Assembly (NCBI GenBank): GCA_037976565.1
Contig: CP137668.1
Location: 27,569,113 to 27,633,112, forward strand
Source of the DNA: Mesocentrotus franciscanus
Lineage: Eukaryota > Echinodermata > Echinoidea > Camarodonta > Strongylocentrotidae
Direction of reading: 5' to 3'
Length of the DNA stretch: 64,000 nucleotides
A model generated the notes under the pieces. It was not told the origin of the DNA, did not search any database, and saw only the letters and a list, made by a program, of their open reading frames with translations. Of the stretch, positions 37,001 to 49,180 are shown one piece after another; within the stretch, counting starts at the first letter, position 1, and every line of letters starts with the position of its first letter. The position numbers and the translations under genes are program-made.

Positions 37001-38944
37001 GTCAGGAGGATGTAGATTCCACTCCAGCAAAGCATAGAGAGTCAATGCTAATGCGTATTGACCTCTAGCGCTGTACTACTAGAACATGCTAATAGGCAGC
37101 AATTGCACACATGAATAGTCAATACACACATTACACACATATGCACACAATTAATACAAAGTGGCTGATTGGCAAGTTTGACAGTAGACTCATGATTTGA
37201 ATTTTCAAATTATTCTTTCTAACATCGGTAAGTTCAAAAAATTGTATTTTATTGCTAGATCTATTTAGGTGTCATCAATTGTCACTAAAGTACCGATTTT
37301 GAGTGAAATCAGTTGAGTTTTGTACAGTGGTGTTTGAAATGTTGAGAATCAATAGAACAGGTTTTAATACACAGCCAGGATAGTAATGCAGCATGTGTGG
37401 TAGATTCCAGGGAATCCAGGCTTGATCATTGATGCCTTGATCTTGAATTGCTCTTGGAAAGGTAAATAATAGATCTAGATAGGCATCAGCAGTATTGAAT
37501 CTCATGTTGGAGAAGAAGAGACTATTCTTGATGTGTCTATAATCCATTCGCAATCTTCTTCGTTCTTCCTAAACTTAACTCCCTCTACGAGTCTTTGTCT
37601 CTCTTCTTAATCTTAACCTAAATTTAAAGGGCCGGAGGAGGGGGGAAGGGGGAGAATAAGCCCACCCCCTGGGGCGGTATTCTGAACATTGTTGTATCTT
37701 TTGTTGTATCTTCCAGAGATAACACAGCGCTAATATTGTTGTAAGTTTGTATTCTGAAAATCATTTTATCCCTGTGTTATTTCTTGAAGGACCGCTCTAT
37801 CTTATCTTTGACACGCCCATTTTTATGGACCCTACCAATCAAGAACGATTTTATATTATAAGCATGATAAGTTGGTCAACCAATAGGAATACTTTATGCC
37901 ATATCTGTGGATGCGCCCAGCGCATATCATCTTGGGCGTAATTAGTTAATTGAGTGCGTATTGAGCGCGGCATCATATGCGCTGTTGCATGTGGATCATG
38001 AAGACAAGTCACGCTTTCACTTAGTGGTTAAGAAACATTACAGAGGAGAGAGCATTAAAATCGTCATATCCTAGCATGTAATTTCTTAAAAAGTTCTCAT
38101 CTGTGATGTCTCCGGTCAACACACAATCTTCTTCTAACTCGTCTATTGGCACGGTTGGTTCTGGGCAAAGAAGACTGCCGCCATTTTATCACCACGAAAG
38201 ATACAACAACCCCCTACCTCAGTACCTGTTGTAAATAATGTTTTAAATACCACGCAAGATAAGATAAGATAAAAGATACAACAATTTTCAGAATACCAAC
38301 TATCTTGTCATATTACATTGTATCTCTCATGTGCATGTGCAAATGAGGATTAAACGCCATTTTACTAAAAGTAATAATACGCACAATTACAAGCGCACAA
38401 AAGTATGACTAAGAGTAAGAGCGCAGGCGCAGCCAAAGAGATGAGAGAAAAGATACAACAAAAGATACAACAAAGGTTACAACAACGTTCAGAATACCAA
38501 CTTCATCTTATGTTCAAAGATACAACAATATTATTATTAGAGAATAGAGATAACACAGGGTTCAGAATACGGCCCCCGGCCCGGGCTGTAGATTATTGTG
38601 CGAATGTAGATTCTACTACCAAATGTTTTTCATGTCTTTGTAAATGTTCATATGGGTAGAAAGAAACTAAATTTGAAGAAAAAAAGCTGTATGTACCATC
38701 AAATGATAAATAATTTAGGGGGAAATCCGAAATGATCCAATAACTTTGAAGAAAAAAAAAGGCACACGTCATTGTCGGTATGTGGGACTGTAAAGCATAT
38801 TGCTTGCAAACCATTCACTGTACAACCGTTCGCTGTACATGAAACACATTACATTCACTACATGTATGAACGGTAGAATCAAATTAAATACTTCAGTTTT
38901 CTGAAATCATACTCACTTCTTTTGTCACGTCTTGATTTCGGCAT
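31076..38944 (-). CDS. MRTO4: MRTO4, ribosome assembly factor (mRNA turnover protein 4 homolog), seven coding exons, complete
   Basis: Trans-acting factor of nucleolar/nuclear 60S ribosome assembly, a paralogue of stalk protein P0/uL10 that occupies the P-stalk site on pre-60S rRNA until P0 replaces it (family knowledge). Exons, read on the minus strand: 38944-38917, 36579-36521, 35265-35162, 34217-34068, 33570-33419, 31965-31889, 31222-31076. All junctions are GT/AG, all phases agree, and the CDS is 717 nt or 238 residues; as I recall it, human MRTO4 is 239. The start MPKSRRDKR has A at -3. Family signatures seen: [13 protein letters not shown] (about 17-29), [27 protein letters not shown] (about 65-78), [46 protein letters not shown], and an acidic tail with DGDEDDED. 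Introns are about 2.3, 1.3, 0.9, 0.5, 1.5 and 0.7 kb and carry repeats, but the reading frame is intact. Identification is from memory of the family and is strong. Confidence 0.95.
31531..31802 (+). mobile_element. tRNA-derived SINE in MRTO4 intron 6
   Basis: It begins GGTGTCGTTTCTAGTGG with a decayed tRNA-like head, has the body GTCCTTTGGCAAGACATTAA and TGGGTACCTGGCCAG, and ends with an ATT tail. It lies antisense to MRTO4 between exons 6 and 7. Confidence 0.7.
32455..33350 (-). repeat. 19-bp minisatellite in MRTO4 intron 5, about 45 units
   Basis: The unit is GAGCAGAAATTGAGTGATA. Variant units (GAGCACGAACTGACTAATA and AATAAAGTGAGTGATAGAGC) recur in blocks, so a higher-order structure is visible. 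The array keeps long frames open on the minus strand (207 and 168 residues), but these are repeat artefacts (SISALSLNF repeats). Confidence 0.95.
34675..34987 (+). mobile_element. LINE relic (C-terminal RT-tail segment) in MRTO4 intron 3, antisense to the gene
   Basis: In shifting frames the plus strand reads [12 protein letters not shown], then [20 protein letters not shown], then ISWKATVKK, a stop, and [19 protein letters not shown] ending WRESQ and TAA at about 34985-34987. The RWxGHVxRR motif followed by the DxxxWR block is the familiar C-terminus of many animal non-LTR retrotransposon ORFs. Internal stops and at least one frameshift show it is dead. It is distinct from the element at 8822. 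Confidence 0.75.
35349..35732 (-). mobile_element. MITE family B, copy 4, in MRTO4 intron 2
   Basis: CTTAAAGAGAAGGTTGAGTT at the left and GAACTCAACTTTATCTTTAA at the right. This is the inverted orientation of copy 1, with the same interior (GTAGTCCCATATACATCTTT). Confidence 0.85.
36648..36796. mobile_element. Foldback element (149 bp) in MRTO4 intron 1
   Basis: GGGCCCTGTTTCATAAAACT at the left and AGTTTTATGAAACGGGCCCC at the right. The interior includes GATTGGCTGAGAGCAAATTT. It is the same family as 52953-53103. Confidence 0.9.
37671..38577. mobile_element. Nonautonomous TIR element(s) in MRTO4 intron 1 (about 0.9 kb)
   Basis: GGGGCGGTATTCTGAACATT at the left faces GGTTCAGAATACGGCCCCC at the right, with GATAACACAG near both ends. 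A second terminus (AAGATACAACAATTTTCAGAATACC, about 38275-38299) also pairs with the left end, giving an inner unit of about 630 bp. Tandem GATACAACA motifs sit at 38452-38483. No transposase was seen. It lies 340 bases downstream of MRTO4 exon 1. Confidence 0.7.
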
Positions 38945-39045
38945 CTTGATGTCTTTATTTGTCACTCTATTTCAGCAGCAATCAGAATTCACACGTGTTG
39001 GGTATTTACACTGTAAGGCTTATTACGGAAGATGGCGCTACACCA
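38945..39045 (-). promoter_or_regulatory. MRTO4 5' region and probable core promoter
   Basis: Immediately upstream of the MRTO4 start codon there is a perfect E-box CACGTG at 38992-38997 and, 32 bases further out, CGGAAGATGGCGC around 39026-39038. The latter combines an ETS-type GGAA core with the AAGATGGCG consensus known for YY1. Both motif types are common at promoters of ribosome-biogenesis genes in animals (established knowledge), which suits the gene. No TATA box was seen at a fitting distance. The transcription start is not visible; function is inferred from motif and position only. Confidence 0.5.
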
Positions 39046-39163
39046 AATACTTAGTAGATGAAATAGACGAGCTGCTACAGTGACAGTAATCATTTTCATT
39101 AAAAATCATACATGCAAGTTCTGCATGAAAATAATGCAACCAGAACGAGCTTGTCAGTCCTAT

Positions 39164-39225
39164 AGAAGAAGAAGGGAAAAAGAAGAAGAAGAAAAAGAAG
39201 AAGAAGAAGAAGAAATAGAAGTAGA
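39164..39225. repeat. (GAA)n tract
   Basis: GAA units with a few AAA and TAG breaks, about 220 bases upstream of MRTO4 on its other side. Confidence 0.9.
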
Positions 39226-39929
39226 ATTGAATGTCACATCATGGAGCAACGGGGGTAAGGTACGTGAACACACTGCACACTACTATTGCCCCCGTGCCCT
39301 CCCGCAGAATTCAACCTCAATATTTATTAACAATGAGAGAAAGATAAATGCTCTGATAGTGATAAAATTAGGTCTTTACTAGTTCAAGTTAAATTTCCAG
39401 AATTGCCCATCGTACAAAATGAAAATCTGACTCGGAAAAAAAAATGTACTGGCAACCTACCTTGCACTGCTTGCAGGGTGCTATAAGCTTCGCAGTAAAT
39501 GCCTGCAAATATTCCCTAACCTTTATATTCTAATTTACACTGTTGGCTTTGTTGGGGTAAACGTTTGACGGAGAAATACCCCTTCTGCCCCAAACACAAC
39601 TCGAACACTCCATCATATCATCGCATGCGATGCAACGATGCATAATGATGATGATAGTGATAATAGTGATGACCTCAACAATAACACCATTAACAACAAC
39701 AATAAGACTGGTTTTATGCCTGTTTAATTATATAAGCTAATGCAAGAATTGCATTTTTTGAAAACAGAAAAATACCTTAAATATGGAAGTGCCCTTTTTA
39801 TGTGTGCATTTTGGGCATTTTCATCCTGATGACGGGATTATTATGTTCCCTACATTGTGTCAGTCCGTTCAATGTATTGCCCCCCCCCTGCCATGTGTGT
39901 GTATTGGATTTTTACAGACGTGTATCAAT

Positions 39930-40030
39930 CAGATATGATTATTTACGTCTGGGGACCGACCTTTAACGTCACCATCCGAAAGACGTGACTCAGTTTCGAA
40001 CCTGCGTCCTCGGCTGAATCAGTTTGTAAC
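39930..40030 (-). mobile_element. SINE-like fragment with TCTTTCGGATGG core
   Basis: The minus strand reads CAGGTTCGAAACTGAG (B-box-like), then GTCTTTCGGATGGTGACGTT. This resembles a central domain shared by a SINE superfamily of marine invertebrates. The fragment is short and the family name is uncertain. Confidence 0.45.
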
Positions 40031-40141
40031 TTCCACTGTTTATTTTTATTTATTTTTTTATTTTATTAGGAGGCGCAACTTTTAAACATTTCTAAAAAGT
40101 GACCCCCCCCAAAAAACGATAAATTGATATTTCTCATATCA

Positions 40142-40172
<31 letters not shown>

Positions 40173-40275
40173 GGGGCCAGGCACATTTATTAAATAGCAA
40201 GGGAGGGGGGATAATCCTTTACCAAGGTTTTTTTTCAAGGTTTTTTTTATTAAGAGATGCAGACATAGTTCATGT

Positions 40276-40828
40276 TATATACCTCACTTTAGAAATCTAG
40301 CCATCTGATTGGTCGAAATTAGAGTCGTGATTTTAGGCATGCCCGCCTACCAGTCAATAGTCTTTTAAAAAGTGCCCTCATACCCGCCTACCGGTCAATA
40401 GTCTTTAAAAAAATGCTCTCATGCTGCGATCCCCATTGGTTTACGTGTTAACATTTTCTTTGTGCGAGCGCGGATACCATACAGCGCTTTTTGTCTGCGA
40501 TTCCCAAATGATTGTAAAATTCAGTCACCTTTCCAGCGAAGATTAACAGACAGTGTCTCAGATTTTTGTGATGTTTTAACCTATCTTTACTCAAGAAAAG
40601 GATAACGTAAGAATTCTTAGTAGACTTTTGTGTCAATTCGGTATATAAAAGATATAATGACTGCTTTAATATTCGAGGCATATTTGTTTTTATAGGCTCT
40701 CGCGGACGTTACATCCTGCCATCACCCCTCGGCACGCCTCGGAATGATAACAGGATGTAACATCCCCTTGAGCCTATAAAAACAACTATCCCTCTCAGGC
40801 TCTCATAGCAGTCATTATATCTATATTA
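40276..40828 (+). repeat. Repeat family C, copy 2
   Basis: Colinear with 22708-23286 at about 85% identity by eye, including the terminal hairpin (GCTCTCGCGGACGTTACATC facing GGATGTAACATCCCC). An apparent 77-residue ORF here is not conserved with copy 1. Confidence 0.75.
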
Positions 40829-40908
40829 TTAAAGAAAAATCGAAGCATGTTTGATCGTCATAAATTGATATTAAAATGATTTAACTAGAGTGAAAGAAAT
40901 CATATCCA

Positions 40909-40983
40909 GAGAGAGAGAGAGAGAGTGTGTGTGTGAGAGAGACACACACAGCAAGAGAGAAAGCGAACGAGAGAGAGAGGGAG

Positions 40984-41022
<39 letters not shown>

Positions 41023-41030
41023 TAGATAGA
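40909..41030. repeat. Compound (GA)n(GT)n(GA)n(TA)n(GA)n tract
   Basis: A short GA block, GT, GA, ACAC, GA, a 25-base TA block (about 40984-41010) and GATAGATA. Confidence 0.95.
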
Positions 41031-43004
41031 GATTGCAGAGTAATAAAAGGTGCAACAAAATACAAAAGTACAGGTCCTGGGTGATAACTAGACATTCATA
41101 ACTTGCCTATTCACTCAGGTAGTCTACAGTTCAGACATTATTTTTCTCGTTACACACTAGTGTTTGTGCCTGCAAAACTACGCTGGCAAAAAAGGGGCAC
41201 GTTCATCTCCCTGTTTAGATCGAGGCCACCGTCCTAGACGAATTCCTTTGGCTTTGGTATAATAATTAAGCTTATTGGCGGGCCTACAGGCCCATGTGTA
41301 TTGTTTGTCTCGAAATTTTGGTTTGGGCAGTTTAAACAACGTATATTCCATCCTTTCCAATCTTCCTTTCCATCTATTTTCTCCTTAACTCACTTTAGAG
41401 AGTAGAGACCATCTGAAAGAATGAAAGTAAAACTGTCCCTTTAAACAAAACGAGCACAGAGTGCTACACTGCTACTCTACTAGTACACGCGCGTCATGCG
41501 CAGACGATATATATATATTGGACAGCTGAACTAAATTTGGGCACGCAGGGATAATAGGACCACTTCCCCGGGACAACGTGCAATCCAAGACATCCTACCC
41601 GAGTAAGGCTAGGCATCATGTGACCCGGTTTGGATTACAGAAGACCCCGGCCGTTGCTAACCTCACACACATTTCTTGAGAGTTATCTTCCCCTGTTGCA
41701 TAGTGTGGAGTGCGTGTGTGTACCGTGCTCCATGCAAGGCTTTAGTACGCCAAATGTGTGTATGGATTGTGTCTATGCATGTGGAGCGGGCTAGTAGTTT
41801 TGTTCGCGATGTCGATCTACTGAAGATGTCACCTCTCTCCTTCTCTTCTAGTCTCAATTTAACCCTTCGCTCGCTCCCCAAATGAACAAGTTCTTTATTA
41901 ATATACCACGTTATTTTGCGTTATTCGATTCTATGCAAGCGCTTCCTATTCTTCTTAGTTCTCATTCCTTAAACTATATACCTCACTTTCGTCGGTATCA
42001 TTAAATCATTATGTCCCTCCCACAGCAGCAAATATCTGTGCGAGCGAGTGGCGGATATAGGAGGGGTACATTTGGGTCCACCCCCCTTTTATAAACCAAT
42101 CCGGCATACCTGAAGTACACAATAAAACTATTTTGTTTTCTTGTACCCTCTATTTCTCAGGCATAGATCCAAATAGTTTGCTCGTTATAACAAAACTATC
42201 CTTTTGAATTCTACCTCCTAAAATATTTGATTCCTCGATTGGATTTTGGTATTTCTGGTTCTGAGTTCTTTCCTTGTCCCCTGTTCATTTATTATTAGTA
42301 TCACCCTACTTCCCTCCATCATCCTCGTTCTTCAAATAAACAGTCAATTGAATCATTCTCTATTAATCAAACACATCTCTTCCTTACTGCCTTCATCTTT
42401 CTTGGCCTCACTATATACTTAAGATTATAAAGAAGAAAAAAAATCATCTCAACAATTCGTTTAAAGAATCATGGAGCCGCCATAATATTGGTGATCGTGA
42501 TACACTGTAAATGATAGCTGTCCCTTTTGGGTGACCTGTAACTAGACCCCCTGACTGTCCTACTTCATCATCATCTGACCCTACCTTCTTCCACTATGAT
42601 CATTTTTCTTCTCAGTAGCGGATGTGGGGGAGGGAGGGGGCGCAACCGCACCCCTTTAAACCCAAACCATGCAGAAGATCATCTTAAGCGTGCAAACAAT
42701 GCGTCCCCTATTTAGTCGTTTTTCTGTGCCCCCCCCTTTAAGACCAAAAATGCACCTGATATTTTAAAAATTCCTTTTTATTGCTTGTCAGAGATCTCTC
42801 GTAGCTGTGCCCCTTCCTTTTTCCCCCTCAAAATCCTGGATCTACCCCTGCCCCTTTTCAATTAGAAATCAAACTCTCTTTCCTTATAACGGAATGATAA
42901 AGAAAAATAAGCCGTGAAATTGATATGCTATGAGACTCTGAATTTATAATTGCTGTTAAAAATCAAGTGAAAAATAATGGCAGGCAACGACAGGCATGGA
43001 CGCT

Positions 43005-43620
43005 GGCTTCTTCTTCTTCTTCTTCTTCTCCTGCTTCCAAACTTCAATCGAATTCATCTCCATTTATAACTTGCTATTGATAGCATCACCTGCATTTTTC
43101 TCCATATCCACTATATCCCCTCCTTATCCTGTCTTCCACAGACCTTCTCTCTTCCCTTCTCCCCGTCATTCTCTCTAGCCTCCCTTTTTTGCTCTCACTC
43201 TTTCATCTTTCTATTCCCCTCTCGCTGGCACCCTCCAATCCACCTCCACCTCACCCTCCCCCCTCTCACTCACACCTCACACTTTCTCTCTCCCATAGCC
43301 ATAGATCTGTCTCTATACTTTCCACTTATTCTTCTTTCTCTTTTAAACACGCTCTCTCTCTCTCTCTCTTTCACCCTTTCTCTCTCCCTTCTATATCTAT
43401 CTTCCTCTTATTCTCCTTTCTCTTTTAAACGCGCGCTCCCCCTCTCTCTCTCTCCATCACCCTTTCAATCCCCTTTCTCTCTCCCTTGTGTCTCTATCTT
43501 CCTCTTTTATCCTTTCACTTTTAAGCGCTTTCTCTCTCTCTATCACCCTTTCATTCCTCTATCTCTCTCTCCCTTCTGTCGATTTTACACCGTTCTCTCT
43601 CTCTCTCTCCTGTTTACCGG
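43005..43620. repeat. CT-rich low-complexity region
   Basis: TTC run at 43008-43030, then several hundred pyrimidine-rich bases with CTCTCT blocks and a loosely repeated TCTTCCTCTTTTATCCTTTC unit. Confidence 0.9.
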
Positions 43621-43904
43621 TATTCCTAGTACACTCCATCGTTATGATTCAAGAGGCAATTAAATCGCTGCATTAAATCTCGTGGGATCTCGTTCTATTT
43701 ACTCTACTTACAAACGTGAGAACTACCAGTGCAATGTTTTTCGGCGCAAATCCTTTGATCTTCTTGATTGTCCATCCGTTATCACTTCGAACGCGGAAGG
43801 CTTCATATTAATATGAGAGAGAAATTGAGAAATAGACCAAAATATTTGTGCAGTTTGTCAACCTGCTGATAGTGCCCTAGAGTAAGGCATTAATCATCAT
43901 TACC

Positions 43905-43980
43905 ACGTCCCTCGGAGAGGACTTCAAGCCGTCCGTTCCTTGGATTGCTTACCTATATACAAGCATACATGCAAAGCATA
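43905..43980. repeat. Second fragment of the CTCGGAGAGGAC repeat
   Basis: CCTCGGAGAGGACTTCAAGC and the following GCTTACCTATATACAAGCAT match the copy at 29820-29905. Confidence 0.5.
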
Positions 43981-44499
43981 AACAAACCAAAAATCACTCA
44001 ACGTATGAAAATGACATTACGGTCGAAAATTCTTCAAACTATTATTTATTTTTAAGAACTGGAAACCGGTACTGGAAACCAGATAATTTTGTTTATTAGG
44101 CGTATAGAGCCTAGACCAATACCAATTCTTAATACAATCATACACAGAAACACGCGTGTTTTTGCAAATATTTACACAGTATTACACATTTGCAGCCGTT
44201 TGTTAACAATACACATGGAAAACTACTTTTTACATTAATACATCCGAATTTGTTGGGATAAGTAACTGTTAATAGGTATAGCCTACATACAGATTATATG
44301 ACTTGAGATGAAAATAATGTCTGTGATTAATGCTGTGCTTTATACATAATATAAATTATAGAACTTGAAATAAACTGTTACTTTCGTATGTTAATGCATG
44401 ATGTATTACTTAGCGAGGAAGCTTGTCCAGTTGGTATGTCAGAAATATTTGTTAACATGCATTACTCGGTAAATTTGACGAATGATTTAGGCGCATACA

Positions 44500-44926
44500 T
44501 GGGAGGTTGATTATTTGTCTACGCGAGCTGATCCGCGACCGGTGACAGCTAAAGGCATGGCGGCCGGGCCCTCTAGCCTCCCCTTTGATACCCTGACGCA
44601 TACCATGCCCTGCGATCGAATGTCGGACCCAAATACTTGATTATCAACGGGGATGGAATCTCGATTAGCGCAACGCGTGTGAGAGTATAGGTATAGCTAC
44701 CATACACACACTCTCTCCTCCCGTCTTTCGCCTAGCTATCTCTCTCTCTCTCTCTACTCCCCTACGATTATCCCCAGCCTTCCCCGTGTTTTAGCCCATG
44801 GCGTAGAATATAACGCGACCCAAGCAACCTTTATGGAATACCATTGCACTGGTACTGGACCTCATCTTGTAGAAACAACAAGCGGCGGAGCGATTCATAA
44901 AACCAACTAGGAATTAAGCGATCAAG
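44500..44926 (+). promoter_or_regulatory. Candidate promoter/first non-coding exon of a plus-strand gene
   Basis: A CpG-rich patch (GATCCGCGACCGG, GGCGGCCGGGCCC, CAACGCGTG) stands out from AT-rich surroundings. It is followed by a good splice donor AAG/GTATGT at 44926/44927. It could be the 5' UTR exon of the Ig-domain gene about 10 kb downstream. This is inference from base composition and one splice site only. Confidence 0.22.
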
Positions 44927-45937
44927 GTATGTGTTTTGATTTGGAATACAACATAATTATCACTGGTGGCTTAATAAGTTTATATCAGAGGTAGATAGCA
45001 TTTATGACAATAATGACTGCACGCTGTGATGCACCTATATGGCCTACACATTATGTAAAGTTGATTGTTACGACATGTGTGCTATCTAAATATGTTTAGC
45101 TAGTATCTGACTATATATACAGCTGTGATGTTTAGACCTACTTGATTTTTCAGTCGTGGACATGCCTAAGCGATAAAACATGGCATGTCTAATCTGATAT
45201 TGCATCATGTTGTTTGTGGTAAAGTATATCAAGCATGATTTATTTAACGTGTAATATATTATAATATAAGCCCATGGTTATTGAGATAGGTCTGAGAACC
45301 AGTGTGTATGGATGTGGGGCCTATCGAAAGGTTTGTTGATGCAGTGTTTTCAAATATAAATGTTTCTGATATAGTTTATTAACTTCATTGCAGGTGAAAA
45401 TAAATACATGTTCATTAGAAATTCGCAATCTCAAGTTAGTTTGTTCTCAATGAACATGGATGGTGGTCTAATCATTATTTGACGGCATCATTAATCTTTT
45501 TGTAAGTTGGACTTTTTGAAAAATATGAGAGCTATAAATTATAGTGCGTGTCTGGTGAAAAGTGTGTAATATTCGTAACATTTTAGTACTACATGTAATG
45601 ATGATTCGGTACGTCTTCATTGGTTTCCTCTCCAAATGATTCATAGCATATATTATATGCAAATAATCTCCAACCATGAACAAGAATATTGCAATGATCT
45701 TGGCGATATCATGTCAACTTTATATATAATGATGATACAAACCCATATTTACACTATCCCCACTACTTGTAATCACTTATCTATCTCATCATACCATAAC
45801 ACACTCATGCATATTACCTTTCATTTTTTTCATCATCGCTAGAATCACAATAATATTTTTAAAGCTATACATTACCATGGAAACTTTAATTGTCAATGGC
45901 CATCAACATCGTAATGATTCCATCACGATAACAGTCC

Positions 45938-46320
45938 ATCACCACCGCTTCCACCATTTCCACCATTTCCACCATTTCCACCATTTCCACCATTCCCACC
46001 ATCACTGCTACCACCACCATAATCACCACCACCATCACCATTGTCACCACCACTAGAACCACCATTTCTACCATCAACACCTTCACCGTCACCACCAGCA
46101 CCACCATCATCATCGCTACTACCACTACCAATAACATAATTACTATCACCACCACCTCAATACCATAACCATCACCATAACTCCACCAGCACCAAAATCA
46201 CCACCACCACCACCTAACACCACCACTACCAACACAACCATCACCTCCATGCCTCACCACCTCTGATCTACCACCACCAATAACACCATCACCACTATTT
46301 CCGCCACCACCTCATTGCTA
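45938..46320. repeat. (CCA)n-type tract
   Basis: CCATTTCCA repeats at 45950-45995, then irregular CACCACCAT units. It reads as open frames of VMVVV type on the minus strand, which are artefacts. Confidence 0.95.
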
Positions 46321-46684
46321 CTATTGTACCCATCACTAATTACCATCATCGCTACCACATCCGCCATCAGTCTGCTATACAAATACCATTCGTGATATCC
46401 AACTGTGTATTCCAATGTAATTGACACCAGTCACCGGTATCATACGACAGAGTATTCAAATGACAGACATGCATTGTGTACTACACATCTGCCATTTGAT
46501 CAGAAGACAGTATCTGATCAAATGGCAGATGTTTATTATATATTATAAAACATAGTCCATCCGTACCGATTTCACAAACCTTTAAGAACTCGGACCCATC
46601 TTCAGTAATAACTCAATCATGCATCCAGTATTTATGGGCCTTGTGGCAAATTAGCCTTGTGTCAAACAAGTTATGCAATAAAGT

Positions 46685-46749
46685 ATACTACTACTACCAC
46701 TATCACTACTACTACTATGTACTTCTACTGCTGCTGCTGCTGCTACTCT

Positions 46750-46800
<51 letters not shown>

Positions 46801-46825
46801 TACTATACCACCACTACTACTATTT
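46685..46825. repeat. (CTA)n microsatellite
   Basis: CTA units with a short CTG block in the middle. Confidence 0.95.
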
Positions 46826-46829
46826 CATG

Positions 46830-49100
46830 TAATGAGCTCTTCGATTAATTCAAACTGTCTCATGCTTATTTATTTCTACTTTTACTACTTCTAAACAGCT
46901 ACATATTAGGCGACATGACCACTCGTTAGCATTGCCGGAAGTGGGTTGGGGGCGTTGGTGACGGGTGGTATTACTCTGATGGTAGATTATTTTGTCGGTC
47001 GGTACTTGTGTGGGTTGATAAGGAAATGCGTTGATACCTAAAATCATCTCTCTTTCTTTCAAACCATTTGTGCAATACTATTGATCATAACGTAATGTTT
47101 TGTATATATAGCGCAGTTCAACTCAGGTTTTTAGTTTTGTTCGAAAAGTTCCAGACTAGTTTGAGATCTGTGTGATTGAGAAAGGGTGTTCCGTCCATAG
47201 GACTGCAGTGTCCTTCGCCTTAGCTTTTGGTCTTTCTTCGGTTTATCTGGATCAGATTCTGAGGAGCATATTCGAGAGTTCTTTTGTAAGGACATTACGT
47301 ATGAGGAATGGCTTCAGTGACAGATATGAACATGTTCTTTCGCTATGTCTGAATGCAAGCATTGCATCGCAATAGACATCATTATTTCCTACTTGGCTTC
47401 TGGTAATGACCGCATCGCTCATTACTCTAACATTCATGAACATATAGTCTACATAGAGCCATACAGACAGAGGCGGCATACCTATATTACCTTATAAAGT
47501 ATAGATAGACGAATCTTGGGCGTCTCCAGGACATTATGAATGGGGGAGGGGGATGATTGGGCAATTTTTGCCGATAATTATTTGGATTTTTTAAATAGAA
47601 ATTTGTAAATAAGCAGGGAAAGGGATACTTGGATTCAAGTTAGTCTACAATCACAAATAGATCACTTACATTTATTTTGAAAATGCTGACAAAAATTATG
47701 CAGCCTATCTGTTGATAGATTTTTGTGTGCAGGTAACCCTTCCCTCAGAGACGACCCTTGAGGAAGAAAAAACAAACAAACTACAAATCAGGTGTTGATT
47801 GACAGTTTGCAGACAGAGAGAGAGAGAGAGAGAGAGAAGGGGGAGGGGGGTTAGATTGAATGGAGAATGAAATGGTAGTACGAAAGAGTTCTGAATGCAA
47901 ACGAGATTGATAATTTTCAATTTTGAAAAGGGAAGAGATAAGGGAGATTGGGATATGACATCAGTGAAATACTTTACATCTTATGTGAACAGTACAAAGA
48001 AAAAAGTTAACGAACTCTGATTACATAATCTATTACACGATACAATAGTGCCTTTAATTTGAATGCCATTGACGTTAACATTCATAAACACTAATACAGA
48101 TTGGGGGCTTAAACTTGTATGCTAGGCATACAAAGGTAATATCTTTATAACTACCTTATTCACACGGCCAGTGGCGGAGTTGGGGCACAGTCAGGCCGTG
48201 CTCGTCTGGCATACATAAAGTACTCAAAGTAGACTGTGCCCCATTTCAAAATATCCACCAAAAATGGACCTAAAAAGGTGATAACGTTTTATTATCATTT
48301 TTGTTGTTGCTCTAGATACCCTTTTGTGCCATATTTATTTTTGAGGACATGTTTTGAAATCTGAATAACCTTTCGGATAAAGATTGTCAAATTTCGTCCT
48401 ATACCACGCGTTTCAATACTGTTTTAAGTAAGCCCAATGTCCCTGACTTTGACATGCGAAATTAAGAATAATGCATGTCTGTGGGCCGGCTCAGCCTCGT
48501 TTTGAACGGGAACATAAACCAATAACACAAACCACCATTGACCTGAAAACAAATGATTAAAAAAAAAATTAAACTGTTTGAAGGAAATAGAAAATCAATG
48601 CATGAGCAAGACACAGGCTCTCAGTAGGCTTTCTTCTTGTGTTGTCTTATTCTTAACATTCAAATTTATCATATTTGACGAATAAAACGAAAATAAAACC
48701 TACTCTCATCAAATGGACGCCCCTACTCATCGTCGCTAACATCTGTCGTCATCAATGCATGTGCAGCACACATTACTCTTTAATCATTTAACGAGGTACC
48801 GCTCAGTGACGTAAAGGGATGTCACTCGAGTATAGTTGCGTCGCTCATCTCCTGGGCCATTCGCGGTGACCCCCCCCCCCGTTATGGAACAGTCAGGTCA
48901 AAGTTTGCACTGGCGGATTCAGGGGCACAACCGACTTGTGCTTTTAGAATACAAATTTATGCATACTTAAATTAAAGTACACACAAAGAATGGGCCACTT
49001 GATAGTGTTATTGTGCCCCTCTTCCAAACTTTGTATACCCCTCCCCCAAAGGCACCTAAGATGCGAAACATTGCTTGTCAAAGACTTTTTAGTTTTTGTT
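46830..49100. other. No gene recognised
   Basis: A small GA tract at 47815-47838; the rest is AT-rich. Frames at 47172-47479 lack family resemblance. Confidence 0.5.
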
Positions 49101-49104
49101 CGTG

Positions 49105-49180
49105 ATAGCTTGTTCAAAAGAATATCAGGATCAACGGTGTCAAACGCCTTACGCAAGTCTATAAAGACCGCGCCAGTTTA
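49105..49180 (-). mobile_element. Short fragment of a reverse transcriptase (motif A)
   Basis: The minus strand reads GAVFIDLRKAFDTVDPDILL near 49176-49108, the classic motif A block of LINE reverse transcriptases with the catalytic Asp in FIDLRKAFD. Homology is lost on both sides, so this is a tiny relic rather than a gene. Confidence 0.75.

Larger units (their letters stand above)
41035..44495. other. No gene recognised
   Basis: Mixed composition, with a CpG-containing stretch at 41465-41660 (ACACGCGCGTCATGCGCAG) and a large CT-rich block. Short frames at 41663-41885 on both strands are not credible genes. Confidence 0.5.

Noticed and set aside
39080..39382. 100-residue frame divergent from MRTO4
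   Set aside because: Its middle is a GAA microsatellite and the ends have no family resemblance; a divergent gene is not excluded but not supported.
45886..46155. Val/Met-rich frame
   Set aside because: CCA-type tract read on the minus strand.
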